A DNA stretch of 36,887 nt from Lactifluus volemus (GCA_022376515.1 WTXI01000343.1:1-36887), one strand, 5' to 3'. Shown: positions 1-13,440, counted from the first letter of the stretch. Made by a program: numbers and translations. Notes: generated from the sequence alone by a model not told the origin.

Positions 1-1
1 G

Positions 2-178
2 CAGACCCTTGTGATGAGCGAAGGGGATATATGGATTCAGGAGCAAGTTAAACTTGTTGAAAGTGCTCTGCGACAAGGCCCCTCGGCCCATCCTGTTGAA
101 GTAGCACGATCGTCTATCAAACGTGTTGCTACGCGCGCTCTTGGTAAGGCACCCTTGATTGCCGACTTAGAAGATTAG
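2..178 (+). CDS. 3' end of an unidentified protein (partial)
   Basis: An open frame enters from the left edge and runs 58 codons to a TAG at 176-178. The peptide is charged and looks helical, ending in ALGKAPLIADLED. I do not recognise a family. It is read as the C-terminal part of a gene whose body lies outside the window, because the frame is open from the edge and the composition looks protein-like; a chance ORF of this length is also possible. No start can be assigned. Confidence 0.35.
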   Translation, partial: QTLVMSEGDIWIQEQVKLVESALRQGPSAHPVEVARSSIKRVATRALGKAPLIADLED

Positions 179-1538
179 TGAGTGAGCATCTCTTGTGTGG
201 AGAATTGTGCGGGCTTACAATCCAATGCTTACGCTTTAGTATATCGAATGCCACACTTGACTTGCTGATGATGGCAGCTTGGAATTTAGCCTTAGGGTCG
301 TTCCCTGGGGAGCGCATCCCAGTAAGTGCTTACCGTTTGTGCCTTATTCGTCTCTCATCGTAGCTATTCTAGCCCTACTACTTCGCGCGAGATGATAGGG
401 TATATAGGGTTTTCACTGAGCGCCTCGATCGACATCGAGATGATATCAACCACCGACTTAGCAGACTGCTGAGGGCACAGTTAGCAACTCTCAGAAGTAC
501 TATTCAAGGCCGTGCGAGGTCGTGGCATGTTAGTACATTCTTCGCCATCTCTGTATAGAGAAGTTGTCTCACCTGACTCAGGGAAAAGTCGAGCTTTTGG
601 AAACAGAGTTTGATAACGCCTAACAGCTGGCCCTCTTCATGATATTTGTTCTACTTCCTTCCCGCTTCCTTCATATGACAGCGCATGGCTTATGACCAGC
701 ATAATGCACGTTTAATGGCCAGCCCACGGGCGGCAGTCAGTTGGGCTTCCCACGGCATAACCCTCTCTACCTTGCCTGTAAAAGGTGCCATCCGGGTCCG
801 AGCTACCAACCCGCGATATGGCGTATCATCGGGCACAGATTAATGTAGTGATATTCCCTGGACCATATCTCCGCACTGCATCGAAGTTCTAGCTTGGGTG
901 GAGGTGTTCACATGAGCATCGTCCCATGGATCTCAAAGGGGATACATCTTACGAAAGGACCGAATGTTCTTGGCGCCATGGGCCCCACAGGTTCCCGGGT
1001 CTGTGAGCTGTCATGCTCTTCGAGCATAGCTAGTAGTCACGTTGAATCAAACAGACCTTTTGGTTTCTTTCATTTCCGGCGTGCATACGCACGTAGATCT
1101 TTACCTTGAACAAATCTCCTGACAACAATACAGAGGTAGCCTCAGAACGGCACGTAGGATGTACTGCTGAGGAAAAACGTATGGTTGACCTTTCATCAGC
1201 ATTAGTCGTTATTAGGTTTTACTTTGGACCATTCGAGTGACAGTCCTCGTGGCGCCATGGTGGCATGAAACGACCGAAAACACTGCGTCAGCCGTGACCT
1301 GATTGGTGTGAGATTGTTCCTATCGCTAAACTAGCAACCGGCAGACAGGGAGTCGTATACAATTGTTTAGGCAAAGCAGTTGTAATGTATGTGGTACGCG
1401 CATCGCATGCCAATATTCTATTCTGTGCGACAGCGAAGAAGCTGCGAGGACGATCCCAGTCGACTGGCTGGTGTCGCTATTAATTCGACATGTCCGAGGT
1501 GACATTTTCAGAGTGGTGTGCGACCCGAGGTTGGGCAG
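179..1538. other. gene-poor interval
   Basis: About 1.36 kb without a convincing gene. The open frames here are short, lack recognisable motifs, and cannot be joined through good splice sites into a family-like protein. It probably holds the 3' UTR of the partial left-edge gene and the 3' flank of the minus-strand gene ending at 1539. I saw no tRNA, repeat array or transposon remnant. Confidence 0.5.
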
Positions 1539-2356
1539 TTAATCGAAAATAAGTCTCGCTCCGGTCCACCTTACCCAGAAGGCAACAACGGACAAGGCTA
1601 GCACAGCGGGGACGAGATCCAGTTGAAATATGGTATAAACCCAGATGGTCCCTAATGGCGGGCACTGTAACCAATCGTCGACAATGGTATTCGGAGCGTA
1701 GAGAGAGGACAACAAACCTGCCGCATATTGACGAGCCAGTTGCCGTAATTTACTAAGTAGATCATCCGCGTCCCTGACACGACAGAAAGGACGAAAAAGG
1801 ACGCTTGGAGCCACCTCGTATGCTTGTACCGGTTTGCTGAGAATCTGTTCAGAGTACGTATTGAGAGAAATATCAGCTAAGCTCACTGTAGAATACAAAA
1901 ATCGCAAGGACTATGTGCGAGCTGGGGTTAGCAAGCTTTTCGTTTCCATGCAGTTGAAACTCACTCGGAATGCTGCTGAGCATTCTTTCAATTATGACGT
2001 TCCATGATGGCTCCTGGCCGTACTGAAAATGGACTAGGCTGGTAGATACTTTTTAGATTGTTCTGTACGACATCATTCGTAGTGGGGTCGAATGCTCACA
2101 TGTACATCAACAGAAGCAAGAAGGACATGGGAATCAGCAGTGTTGTCGCGGCGAAAATCTCTTCTGCTAATGGATATTCCTCATCGCCGTCATTTTCCTG
2201 AGTTGGTGTAGACCCAGAGCTGGCCCTTGGTTCGCGATCAGCGACGGCGTTCAGAATACCAGTCTTTTCGATCAGGCGCAGTTGCTCTTCTCTGGGGATC
2301 TGAATGAAAGGAGCGCTCTGTCCTGGATTTGCGGCCGCCTGACGCTTCCTCGCCAT
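1539..2356 (-). CDS. conserved-looking hypothetical membrane protein
   Basis: Three exons (2356-2100, 2038-1897, 1844-1539) join in phase to give 234 aa. The N-terminus is hydrophilic (MARKRQAAANPGQ). Around residues 70-90 a hydrophobic stretch (TTLLIPMSFLLLLMYILVHF) forms a likely membrane segment. The last third has a second hydrophobic stretch ending near WVYTIFQLDLVPAVLALSVV, and the protein stops with RLIFD. Splice choice is supported because intron 1 restores MYILVHFQYGQ and intron 2 joins two open frames in phase. I do not recognise a named family and assign no function; a small ER or other endomembrane protein is only a guess. It is divergent from the FAF1-like gene, with 89 bp between start codons, so the two share a promoter region. 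Confidence 0.7.
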
Positions 2357-2445
2357 AACGAATCAAGTTTGAGTCCAAGAGCGAGGTTCGCAGTTGTGGT
2401 TCACGTCCGTTGGTTTGATTCCGGCCCGGAGCCGCACTCCTTGAG

Positions 2446-3601
2446 ATGACGAGCACTAACACGGAGTTACTTGACATCTTACAAGCTCATGGACAAAGGT
2501 TTCTGGACTCTTTCGAGGCATATGATGCGGAGGAAAATGGAAAGGGAAAACGCAACCCTGCTGAAGCTCACCGGTCCATTAACACTAAGCTAGCAAGAAT
2601 CGAAAGTGATCATTCTTCCTCCGTCTATGATTCACATTCTGCGGAAGAATGGACTGGCTTTGGGAGTGATGTACACATGGACGACGAATATGAAGCCCAC
2701 TCGTCCAGTGAGGAGATGCTACCACTCGAAGGTATGCCTGTTCGACTCAGCAAACAGGAAAGCTCGATGGGTGACCTTTTTACAGCCAATACGTCCGTCC
2801 CGAAACCAGACGTAGTCGTGTTTACGGCCTCTGTGTCCAAGTCTTCGGAGTTGGTATCTACGAAAGCGCAGGCTAAATCCTTTATGGTCCGCACTTTTTG
2901 CTTTTCATTAGTTGTCACCTCAACCTTAACCCCCATCCCCCCCAAAAAAGTCTTCCAAAGTCTCTAAACTAAAAGACGAGGTACAAAGAAGGAAGGACAA
3001 AAAACATTCCGATGATGAAGATGACGAACTGTGAGCATTGACTATACTCCGTTTCATATACGGCTGACAATCGATAGGACAAATACGCAAAATGACGCGC
3101 TGCTGCATCGCTTAGTACATACGCAATTGCTTTCAGGATCACTAAATCAAGAGCTCAATCTCACCTCTGCTCAACGGAAAAAGGCCCTGGAAGGACGCAT
3201 TTTGGAGCTGGCTGGAACGTCAAAGCTCGGCCAGGGCGAGAAGACGGTACGCGCAAAGGAACGCAATAAAGCCTCCAAGCGTGTCCGAGAGGGAATGCTC
3301 GAGAAACAAAAGCAAAGGCGGGAGAAGCTGGTACAGGAGGTAATAGTTTCCACTTACGTTCAGCGGGTGTTCTCACCAAAATGCACAGGCAAAGGATATG
3401 GGTAATTACCACCCGGCATTCACAAAGTTGTTTCAGGATCCTTTAGAAAAGAATGCCAAACACAACCGCGAAAGAGGATTGCGCATGGGTGTTGGCTCAT
3501 ACATGGGAGGGGCGTTGAGGCTTAGCAAAAAGGAAATCGACTCTGTGCAAGCTGGTCAGACGAGTATCCGAACGTCTGGTCGAAGGCGCAATAAAAGATA
3601 A
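2446..3601 (+). CDS. FAF1: FAF1/FSAF1-like 40S ribosome biogenesis factor
   Basis: Four exons (2446-2886, 2951-3030, 3078-3339, 3389-3601) give 331 aa. The first half is acidic and low in complexity. The second half is basic and helical, with KERNKASKRVREGMLEKQ and then, near the end, MGVGSYMGGALRLSKKEID. That GxGxYxGGxLRLSKKEI pattern is what I associate with the Faf1 / C1orf131 (DUF4602, FSAF1) family, nucleolar proteins bound to the small-subunit processome during early 18S pre-rRNA processing. The basic tail GRRRNKR fits nucleolar import and RNA contact. Exon joins are in phase. Assignment rests mainly on the C-terminal motif; the N-terminal half shows no recognisable domain. Confidence 0.7.
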
Positions 3602-3768
3602 GTCTCCGTGAGGACGTGGGATTGGTAGGCGTGTACTGTGAATTGATGTAGTGCTGAGGCTGGGTTAGCTGGTTCACCACCGAGAATTCCGGTACTCTAA
3701 CTCTATTAATAGATTATGGAAAGGCGTCAAGTAACCTGGTCTGGTACACCTAATTTCAACGTGGGCAA

Positions 3769-4964
3769 TCAAACGCTCTCGGATAACGATTCTGATGATC
3801 CGCGTCCCAGTAGGGAGGTATCTTCGTCGGCCTCTCCCGCAAGTTGCGAAGCTTGCCCCGGAGTCTTTGGAGACGCCTCCCGGAGCTGACGCTTCATAAG
3901 CGCATAGAGAACCCTGTGATATAATTAGAGGTGTACTCTGCACTCGAGATAACCCACGAACCAGCCACTTCCAACTGAGGTGAGGATTCCTGTGACAATT
4001 ATGATGGTGTTTACCACTTTGGTCTCTGTGGGAAAGTCAGGCAGTGCAACAAGATGGTAGTATAACACGATGATTACGAGTGTCCATGTGTTCCCTCTGT
4101 TGTCCGTCGGACAGCAAAGCCATGCGAGAACCGATGAAAACGTGCAAAAGATACTTCGGGAAGTTGCAAATTGTGGCTACCATGAATTGCCAGACCGTCA
4201 CGGACTGTATGGACTAGCGAGCCGTCATAGTGCTCCGTAAGTGCATGGTCGAAATGATTAAGCTGACGTACAGCAAATAAAGAGTTTGAATACACCCATG
4301 GCGGGAAAGGAGATAATCTGACGAGTATAATGAGGGGAAGACCTTTGGCAGCCTGGGAGTGTGAAGAACTATTGGGTGACAGCTAAAGAAAAGGGATGAG
4401 AAATACTCACAATCACCGTTTCTAAGGCTTGCCATGTCTCGTTTTTCTTAGACCAAGAGCGTAGCCAGTCGCCGAAAAGATAGCGCAAGATGATAAAGAC
4501 CACTGCCGAGGCCACCAGGGACGCGGGTGCAGCCACCAGGAAACCCTTTATGCCATAAGTGAATCCGCACAAGTTGAGCATCGCTGTGTGTCCTATCATG
4601 GGAGGGAAAGAAATGATTTCTTATATACTGGGGTGAGGAAAGTGTCCGAAATATATGTGCAACAAGACCAACGTATAAATGTCGCAAGGAGCAACCAACC
4701 AAGGGGATGCTCACTGATCTTCTGGCCCAAATCATAGAAGACTTGTGCTATACGCGCGGGTGTGATGACGATGGTAGCCGCAATTAGGGCGCAGTAAAAT
4801 AGGGTGAACGTGAAGATAACGAGCTATCGGGACTCATGTTCATTTCGAGGGGAGCATACAAGTCATAAGCTGACCTTCCCACGAGTGGGTAATTTCCTTA
4901 AGTGACCAACGATGGACATGACGTGATGCTTTAGATGTTTTGAGCCGGATTCTCCTGTCATCAT
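3769..4964 (-). CDS. TVP38: TVP38/TMEM64 family Golgi membrane protein
   Basis: Seven exons (4964-4875, 4823-4673, 4619-4411, 4352-4272, 4204-4078, 4025-about 3944, about 3913-3769) encode about 294 aa. Family marks in order: a first membrane segment (LVIFTFTLFYCALIAATIVI), the block FPPMIGHTAMLNLCGFTYG, a long hydrophobic segment, then LSPFPPWVYSNSLFA, FPKYLLHVFIGSRMALLSDG and a last membrane segment (TIIIVTGILTSVGSGWF). These are the signature of the SNARE-associated/VTT domain of yeast Tvp38, a late-Golgi multipass protein related to DedA lipid scramblases. The cytosolic tail is acidic and Ser-rich. The last intron is uncertain: donors at 3943 or about 3939 with acceptors from 3914 to about 3888 all keep the frame. 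The start is the first of two ATGs directly after a GAGT repeat. Confidence 0.88.
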
Positions 4965-4968
4965 GAGC

Positions 4969-4994
4969 GAGTGAGTGAGTGAGTGAGTGAGTGA
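4969..4994. repeat. GAGT tetranucleotide microsatellite
   Basis: Six uninterrupted GAGT units plus GA lie 5 bp upstream of the proposed TVP38 start codon (CACT units on the coding strand). They fall either in the 5' leader or, if translation starts further upstream in the same open frame, encode a short Thr-His-Ser-Leu repeat. Such a tract is a likely site of length variation between strains. Confidence 0.9.
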
Positions 4995-5117
4995 CGCGGA
5001 CTCGTTAGTAATTGCATCACAACCGTCAAAGACTGATAAGATAACCACGTGGTATCATCCGTTCGTTTCCCGGTAAACGATTTTTTTCTGCCAAGCGGCG
5101 CCTCGTGAACTGTCATC

Positions 5118-6571
5118 ATGGAAAAATATTCTGCTTTTCGGGTACGTTTTTTTATATATATATTAATCATATCTGGGACCCTCAGAACTGTTCTTAAGGA
5201 CCCAGGAACTGGAATCCAAGTGAGTATCATCTTGACCCAATCTGGGGTTCATCAACTCACTCACAGTAGCCTTTCCTTACTCCCGTGCCGCCCCTAGAAG
5301 CCAATGCGGTCGCTAGGATAGCCTATCCACTATTATATGCACTTGCAGTTGTTCGAACGGTCCTTATAGCGGCTTTAGCTGCCCTCTACCTCGTGCTTGT
5401 CTCCGGTGCATGTACTCTTCTGGTAAGGCAACATCCACCCTCCGTGGACATAGTCTCACTCGCACAGACTCCTGTCCCTCCAATATATAGGGCCATATCA
5501 TACGTGTTAACAGCGCTCCTGTCTAGATTGTCGTTATTTGTTCTGGGGGTGTGGTGGATTCGCATAGAGCAGATATCACGGAAGCGAGGGTATGTACTCA
5601 ACCCTTGGTAGAAGCTGGCTGCTCACCCCAGAATTTAAGGAGATCTACTGTGTCTTCAGAACCATGGTCGCCTGGAGCTGGAGATATCATCGTGTCAAAT
5701 TGGGCTTCGTGGGTAGAGATTCTGTGGCTAGGCTTCCGGTTCGTTTTGTCTAGGTTTGACGGCTTAGAATTAATGGGCTTTGATCGCAGCTTCGATCCGA
5801 TATTTGTGCTTCCGGTCAGCAACGGCCCAGATCAGCAACATGATACATTTCACGAGACACGCACAACGGGACGGAAGACAGGTACAGGCTCTGCTGCGAT
5901 CTCCCTTCCCGGTAGACCTACTTCCCGGAGAGCGAGCATCATTGGTTTCCGCAAGGCATCTCTTCTGCGCATGGTCCTATCTACCGGAAATACACCTCTG
6001 AGTCCATCTAATGACAACTATTCGAGTCTCGAAGAGATTCGGCGCACTGCGAACGGCCCTGTCGTAGTATTTCCGGAGTGCACGACCAGCAATGGGCGCG
6101 GTCTACTCAAGTTCGCAGATGTCTTCAAGGACTGCGCGATCCCTGTAAAAGGATACAAGGTGTTTGTCATGTGTGTTCGGTGCGTATGTATCGGTCATTA
6201 CTTCTGTACTCGAGGGCTAAAACGGGTTTAGGTATGATCCACCCGCAGCAATGTCTCCAACGCTATCACATTCCATTCCGTCCACGCTGAATCCGCTCCT
6301 TCACGTATTTTCTTTGGCGACAAGTCCCAACCCGCTGATCATGTCAATCCGTCTTCTTCCTCCCACCGAGTCACCTAGTTCACCGTCATTTATGACAAGC
6401 GAGGTTGTGTTGGGTGACGTAGGAGCTGACATTCTTTCTACCGCTTGTGAAGACTTGATCTCCCAGCTCGGTAAGCTGAAGAAGATGAGCTTGAGATGGG
6501 AAGACAAAGTCTTCTTTCTGAAGCTGTTTCGCGAGAAAGCAGGGGCGAAAGGCTTACCTTTGGGCCGTTGA
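5118..6571 (+). CDS. LOA1: LOA1/VPS66-like lysophospholipid acyltransferase
   Basis: Six exons (5118-5141, 5199-5219, 5270-5593, 5632-5738, 5790-6179, 6232-6571) give 401 aa. The first two exons are 24 and 21 nt, and joining them yields MEKYSAFRDPGTGIQPFLTP, an N-terminus typical of the fungal LOA1/Vps66 group; an apparent GTG start at 5285 is therefore rejected. Two hydrophobic segments follow (residues about 30-60 and 85-110). The acyltransferase region has GDIIVSNWASWVEILWLGFR, then FDPIFVLPV, GRKTGTGSAAIS, and the acceptor-site motif VVFPECTTSNGRGLL. Yeast Loa1 acylates lysophosphatidic acid in the ER and lipid droplets. The usual HX4D catalytic box reads W147-X4-E152 here, so activity is not certain. 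It is divergent from TVP38 (153 bp). Confidence 0.82.
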
Positions 6572-6751
6572 TTTATGATCATTAGATAAGGTGATACAGA
6601 TATCTTCGCAGTGGATGCTATGTAACAACTTGCCGCTATCAAACATCCCGCTCTTCGACAAAGAATACCTAGATAACTGCACTCGCTTCGTGGCCTAGCC
6701 GCAAGCCTTCTTCCTGGTCTAGTCATTGCCATAGTTGTCTGTAGCCCACCT

Positions 6752-8665
<1,914 letters not shown>

Positions 8666-8798
8666 CTATCAAGGAGTCCAGATGCCAAAAAGTTAATCGA
8701 TTGGCAATCGATCTATTTTCACATCAATTTATGCTGCCGCGCTCTATGTTCCAAAGTTACTGTATCCGGACGCACAACCTTGGAAGATGGTTTCTCTC

Positions 8799-8808
8799 AT
8801 CACGTGAT
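8799..8808. promoter_or_regulatory. palindromic E-box ATCACGTGAT
   Basis: A perfect 10-bp palindrome around CACGTG lies in the 298-bp divergent promoter, 134 bp upstream of the PLP-enzyme start. CACGTG is the core site of Cbf1-type bHLH factors, which in yeasts activate sulfur amino acid genes together with Met4. The neighbouring enzyme belongs to that pathway, so a sulfur-regulation site is a reasonable inference, but no binding is shown. Confidence 0.5.
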
Positions 8809-8963
8809 GGGAAGATCGACGCGTCGGTGTGCGGCGCGTCCCTGGCGGGCGCAATACTCAACCCTAACAAAGTTTAACCCGTCCCGCCTTGTCACCCAGC
8901 TTAAGTTATCTCTTGAAATTAAGAGTCGTGGTTTTACAGATTCCACCAGTCCAGATTGGCACC

Positions 8964-9876
8964 ATGAGCCGCTACTCATTGGTCACCGTCATTCTTTTCG
9001 CCTCACTCTATCTCGTATTTGCCTCGTATTTGCCAAGCGACGACCAGGCACCGCAAACTCCAACCGCTGCAGAACTCAAGTACTCTAGAGCTCACTCACT
9101 TGGCAGAGATTACACTTTTGACCCCAGAGATGGCTGGCAAAATGTCAACATTTCCCACCGCTCTTACAAGTACACCACTAGCTCTTCCAAAGCGCACAAA
9201 GCTAACAAGGCATCCCCGAACACCTTACCTAAAGTCGTTACATCTCCGGCAGAAAATGCAATAGATAGGATTTTTAAGGGTCTCAAGGCCACAGGGGAAG
9301 CGGAGGAGGTGTCGATAACCTGGTAGGCATGCCACGCCGAGTGGGCGTGAAACGGCAACTAATTCTTCCTAGGTACACTGGGCATGACCTCCTCAACCCA
9401 AGCTGCTGGAAGAACCCTGTATGGACTCCGACGGTGAGACAAAAAATGCATGCCGACATTGAACTGGATTAAATGCGTGGTTGTGACGTTAGGATGATTC
9501 TTTCGCATGCGCTGTCACCTTGGATGGATGGGTGTCGAAGCCCAAATGCTTTGAGTTTCTTGAACGTGAGCAGCACCGCTAATCGGCGTGCCATATGTTG
9601 ATTCCTGGTGACCATAGTGTGTCGCATCGATGAGAAGAAGTGCGTCTTTGTTCGAGTCGTCGATTCATGTGGCGGGTGCCCTAGAGGATCAAAGCACGTT
9701 GACCTCACCAAAGGAGCCTTCACTCAGCTTGCGGACCTTTCCGAGGGTGTTTTGACAGTAGCAATGAGACGGGCCAAGAACCCGGAGGAATGGTATGTCA
9801 ATTATAGCGTAAAGAGAGGACACTTCTGAGCGTGCAAATTAGGCTGGAACATCTGTGGGGTCCCAAAGTCTGGTAA
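8964..9876 (+). CDS. secreted double-psi beta-barrel (barwin/expansin-like) protein
   Basis: Five exons (8964-9322, 9373-9433, 9493-9565, 9618-9792, 9843-9876) give 233 aa. An N-terminal signal peptide is clear (MSRYSLVTVILFASLYLVFA). Residues about 25-110 form a Ser/Lys/Thr-rich linker with no recognised domain. The C-terminal half has the DPBB pattern: ITWYTGHDLLNPSCW, DDSFACAVTLDGW, CVFVRVVDSCGGCPRGSKH and VDLTKGAFTQLA, ending WGPKVW. Six Cys in this part would allow three disulfides. Fungal proteins of this type include expansin-like and barwin-like wall-active or protease-inhibiting proteins; carbohydrate binding or wall loosening is possible but unproven. The start ATG sits in good context (GGCACCATGAG). 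It converges on UTP12, with 101 bp between stops. Confidence 0.82.
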
Positions 9877-9977
9877 AGAATACTGTGAGCGCAGCTCTAT
9901 CACCAGCCCGCTGTCGCAGGGCGCATCGCCATTATTAATATAACCTACGAACATTTTGTATGAAAGAAGCGCGTGGC

Positions 9978-12900
9978 CTATATATTGACTCGTTTCCTCT
10001 TTTTACCCTCGGAGATCTTTGCAAGGACTTTCTCCTCATCAAGGCCCACTTCATCGTAGAATTGGGCCGTCCGTCGAGCGTCACTCTGTCGGCGGATAAA
10101 CTGCAGAGCAGCGAGGTTATAGTTGATTGTTGACTTCTGACGGAGCAGCGCTGCCCGTAGGTGGGCCCGCAGAGGTATGAGTGTGGTGCGCATCGTGCGA
10201 TTGGCCACAATCTGATGGTGATGTGTTTTGAGGAGGAAGAACAAGATACGGGAAACCAGCGGCATATTCCATTCCTGAGCGGTGATGAGCTTCCCGCTTT
10301 GTCAGAGGCTGTCGGAGTACTTACCCGTTTTGCCCAGAGGTTCAGGTAGACCATCAACGACATAACTTTACCGAACGGTAGTACCAAAAGAGCGTCGTGC
10401 AACGCTGTGCTTTGCACACCTTCTACGACCCTCAGCACCCACGCCTCTGGTTCCAGGTTATGCGCAACTAGAATGGGATTCCTTGGAGGTGGCTGAATTG
10501 CCGCCATTTGCTCCTCCGATAGGCCTTCCTTGACTTTCTCGTATGTCTGGTAAGCCTCAATCTCTCTATCTGCGAGCTCAAGTGCTTCGCTAATACGTTC
10601 ACCAGCCATGAGAGTCTCTGTGGTTTGCTTTGAGACGTTGGTCGTCTCTGCTTGTGCTAGAACTTCAGAGGTAGGATCGCCGCTACCGATGGGAAAATCC
10701 TCTCGGTTTAGAGCGTCTGCGAGCCCACTTTCGTAGAGTTGTTCGAGGTTGTGCTCACGCTCCTCCTCAAGAAAAAGCTAGGAAAGATATGTTAGGCAAG
10801 TCGGCGGTTGTAACCAGGTTGAACTATTACAGGTTCGTCAAGCTTCTCCCATATCCGTATTGACTTGTCGTGCGACCCAGTCACCACAAAATTTGCAAAA
10901 TTGCTGACAGCGAGTGCCCAGATTTCGCCATGGTGTCCTTCGAGTTTCTGAATGTTCTCGAACTAAGTCCTTTGGTATTAGCCTTATAGGGGCACCACTA
11001 CGTTTGAACTACGCATACCTTATCACCATCCCAGTACTTCAAGAGCTTGTCCTTTCCGACTGTCCAGAAAAAATGACTCTTCTTTTCAAACGCCACTTGC
11101 ATCACGCTTTCATCATGCGCAAATATAGACTTATGGCAGTCACCGAAATCAAGACCCCAGATCTTGACATTTTTGTCGGCAGATGATGTAACAATAAGTT
11201 TAGAGTCGTGTGATATGTCCATGGACAGCACTGGTAGCTACTAATTGTTAGAGGTTTATCATCACTCATAATCAGTACGGTTTACCTTGTGTCCATAAAG
11301 AGAGAGGAAAAACTTGAGTGTGTCCTGATAAAAGACTTTCACAGTGGAGTCCAAAAGCGCAACTGCGAGAAGCTTTCCGTTGGGACTATAGCGAACAGAT
11401 AACGCGTCATCCGTCATCTTGAGGGTGCGCGCGTGGACCAAAGAGATGACTTTATTGTTCTAATACAGCCTCAATGCATTATCAAGTGGGGAGACTATTT
11501 GTGAGAAATGATACTCACTGAATCATCGCCTAGTTGTCGCCATTCAATATTCCAGAATTTGACGTCCTTGTCGGCACTTCCAGTGACCAAGACCTGCTGA
11601 TCGGGCCTGATGTGTATGGACCATAACGTGGCTGTGTGTGCGCTAATGGTTTCAACCAGGGCTGACGATGAGAGGTCAAAAATCTGCATTTCTCCAGATT
11701 TGGTCCCAATAACTACCTGTGCGAGATTGTCAGTACGAGGAGGCAAAGAACTGCATGGGACGCACATATTGATCCCCAGGGAGAAAGGAACTGCACACAG
11801 AGTGTCCGCATTGTAATGTACGGATGCAAGATGTTGTGCGTGTATTCCATATTTTGAGAGAGCCTAAAGTTGTCTTTATTACGACTCTGAGGATTGGGTG
11901 AAAAAACCAACCGTTTGAAGCGGATGCCAGCAGACTGTCGTCAGAACTGAGTGAGAGGGTTCTGACATCCGTCCTATGACCAGGAAGGTCAAGGGAATAA
12001 AGACGAGCAGCCTCGGGAGGATTCTCTTTTGACTTGGTGTACTGAGGGATGGTATACACCTCTATCGCATTGTTGGACAGCGCGAAGAAAAGCTGTAAAA
12101 AATGGATAAGATGGAAATCAAAGTATCAGATCGTGACAGCGGACCTGGGTAGCACCTTTCGGACGTGCCCCGTCAGGGAGTGCGAAGGACTTGATTTTGC
12201 CGGTAGCCCGTACAACCAAGTATGGGGTAAATAGGTCAGCCAGTTCAACCTTCTCCACATCCGCATTGTCGACGACATCATTGACTTTTTCGCCCTTACC
12301 CATGGCTGCTTTGGCATCAGCCCTTTTTTTCCTTCGAGCTTGCTTCTTGCGTATCTCATCATCAGCGCGAACACGGAAAACTTCCACAGAACGATCATGA
12401 GATTGGATGAAAAGGTATGGAAGTGTTGGGTGAAATGCAATTTGCGAGACACGGTGGGGCGAAGCGAGAGGAAGTGTCGACACAGGGTGGATCACTTTCG
12501 ACAGCTGTAAGAGAGAACGCGTGAGGACGAGATTAAGCTTTCTAAAACATGGTAGCGCACTTCTCCATTCCCGGACTCCTTGATACCTTGCAATAGGGCG
12601 TCAGGTTCGATTTTCCACGCCTTTAATTCGCCCTCGTTGCTTCCCGTGAGGAGTAGATCCTGTTCAGAATTCAGGCAAAGTGACCACACTTCGGCCCGGT
12701 GAGCGACGATGGTTTGTACGCAGTGCTGGGTAGACAAGTCCCAAAGCTTTACGAACGTGTCTTTTGAAGAGGTCATAAGAAGCCAAGGGGAGGTGCCTGT
12801 GGATGCGGACGGCGTCGAGGAGGGATATCTCGAAAGGAAGCGGATGTTGGTGATTTGGTCTCGATGACCTCTCAGTCTATGTCTGTATTGAGCTCTTACG

Positions 12901-13440
12901 CTCAGCTTTGTATGGTGATCACGCACCGAAAAAGGCCTGTCTCGCCGACTATATCCCACAAAATAAGGTCAGTGTCTTGTGAGCCAGATGCTAGTCGAGC
13001 CGCGGCATCGTCGAAAGCGAGTGCCGTGACAGCCCTCTTGTGACCATTGAAAGTTGCAACAACAGACTTGGAAGATGCCTCCCAGAGCCTGATAGAACCG
13101 TCTGCATAACCAACTGCAAAAGTGCCTCCCTTGGGTGATCGCTCAATGCAAGTGACCTCTGCACGATGACCGGTTTCATGCCACATAGCTACCTTTCAGG
13201 GGTAGGTACGTGTGTCCATGAATTGTTTTGGGTATGACACACCATTAGGCCCGTTTTAACGTCCCAGACTAGTACATCTTCAAGTGCAGGGACATAGGCA
13301 AATTTGCCATCATACACAGAGTTGGAGGATGGGCTACAGACGACGCCAAAGGCCTATGAATGGATTAATTTAAAGGGTAACGTGTATTGTGGGTACGAAA
13401 TGACCTGTGTTGGCCCATGCCTCAAGTAACTCTGTACCAT
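9978..13440 (-). CDS. UTP12: UTP12/DIP2 (WDR3), U3 snoRNP WD40 protein
   Basis: Thirteen exons (13440-13405, 13353-13243, 13192-12927, 12876-12561, 12504-12145, 12092-11912, 11863-11766, 11716-11519, 11459-11286, 11237-11019, 10962-10831, 10777-10325, 10274-9978) give 946 aa, close to the yeast protein. WD40 repeats run through the first 700 residues, for example [63 protein letters not shown] and [17 protein letters not shown] charged linker then leads to the Utp12 C-terminal helical domain ([19 protein letters not shown]), ending GKKRKRVNI. Utp12 belongs to the UtpB complex of the small-subunit processome in the nucleolus, needed for early pre-18S cleavages. All exons are in phase. Transcription starts back to back with the aminopeptidase gene. 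Confidence 0.95.

Noticed and set aside
894..1109. Possible small gene in the left gene-poor interval
   Set aside because: Starts at a non-ATG codon, no recognisable motif, no splice partners; indistinguishable from chance.
5285..5611. GTG start for the acyltransferase
   Set aside because: Two tiny upstream exons restore the family N-terminus MEKYSAFRDPGTGIQ with a normal ATG, so the GTG is internal.
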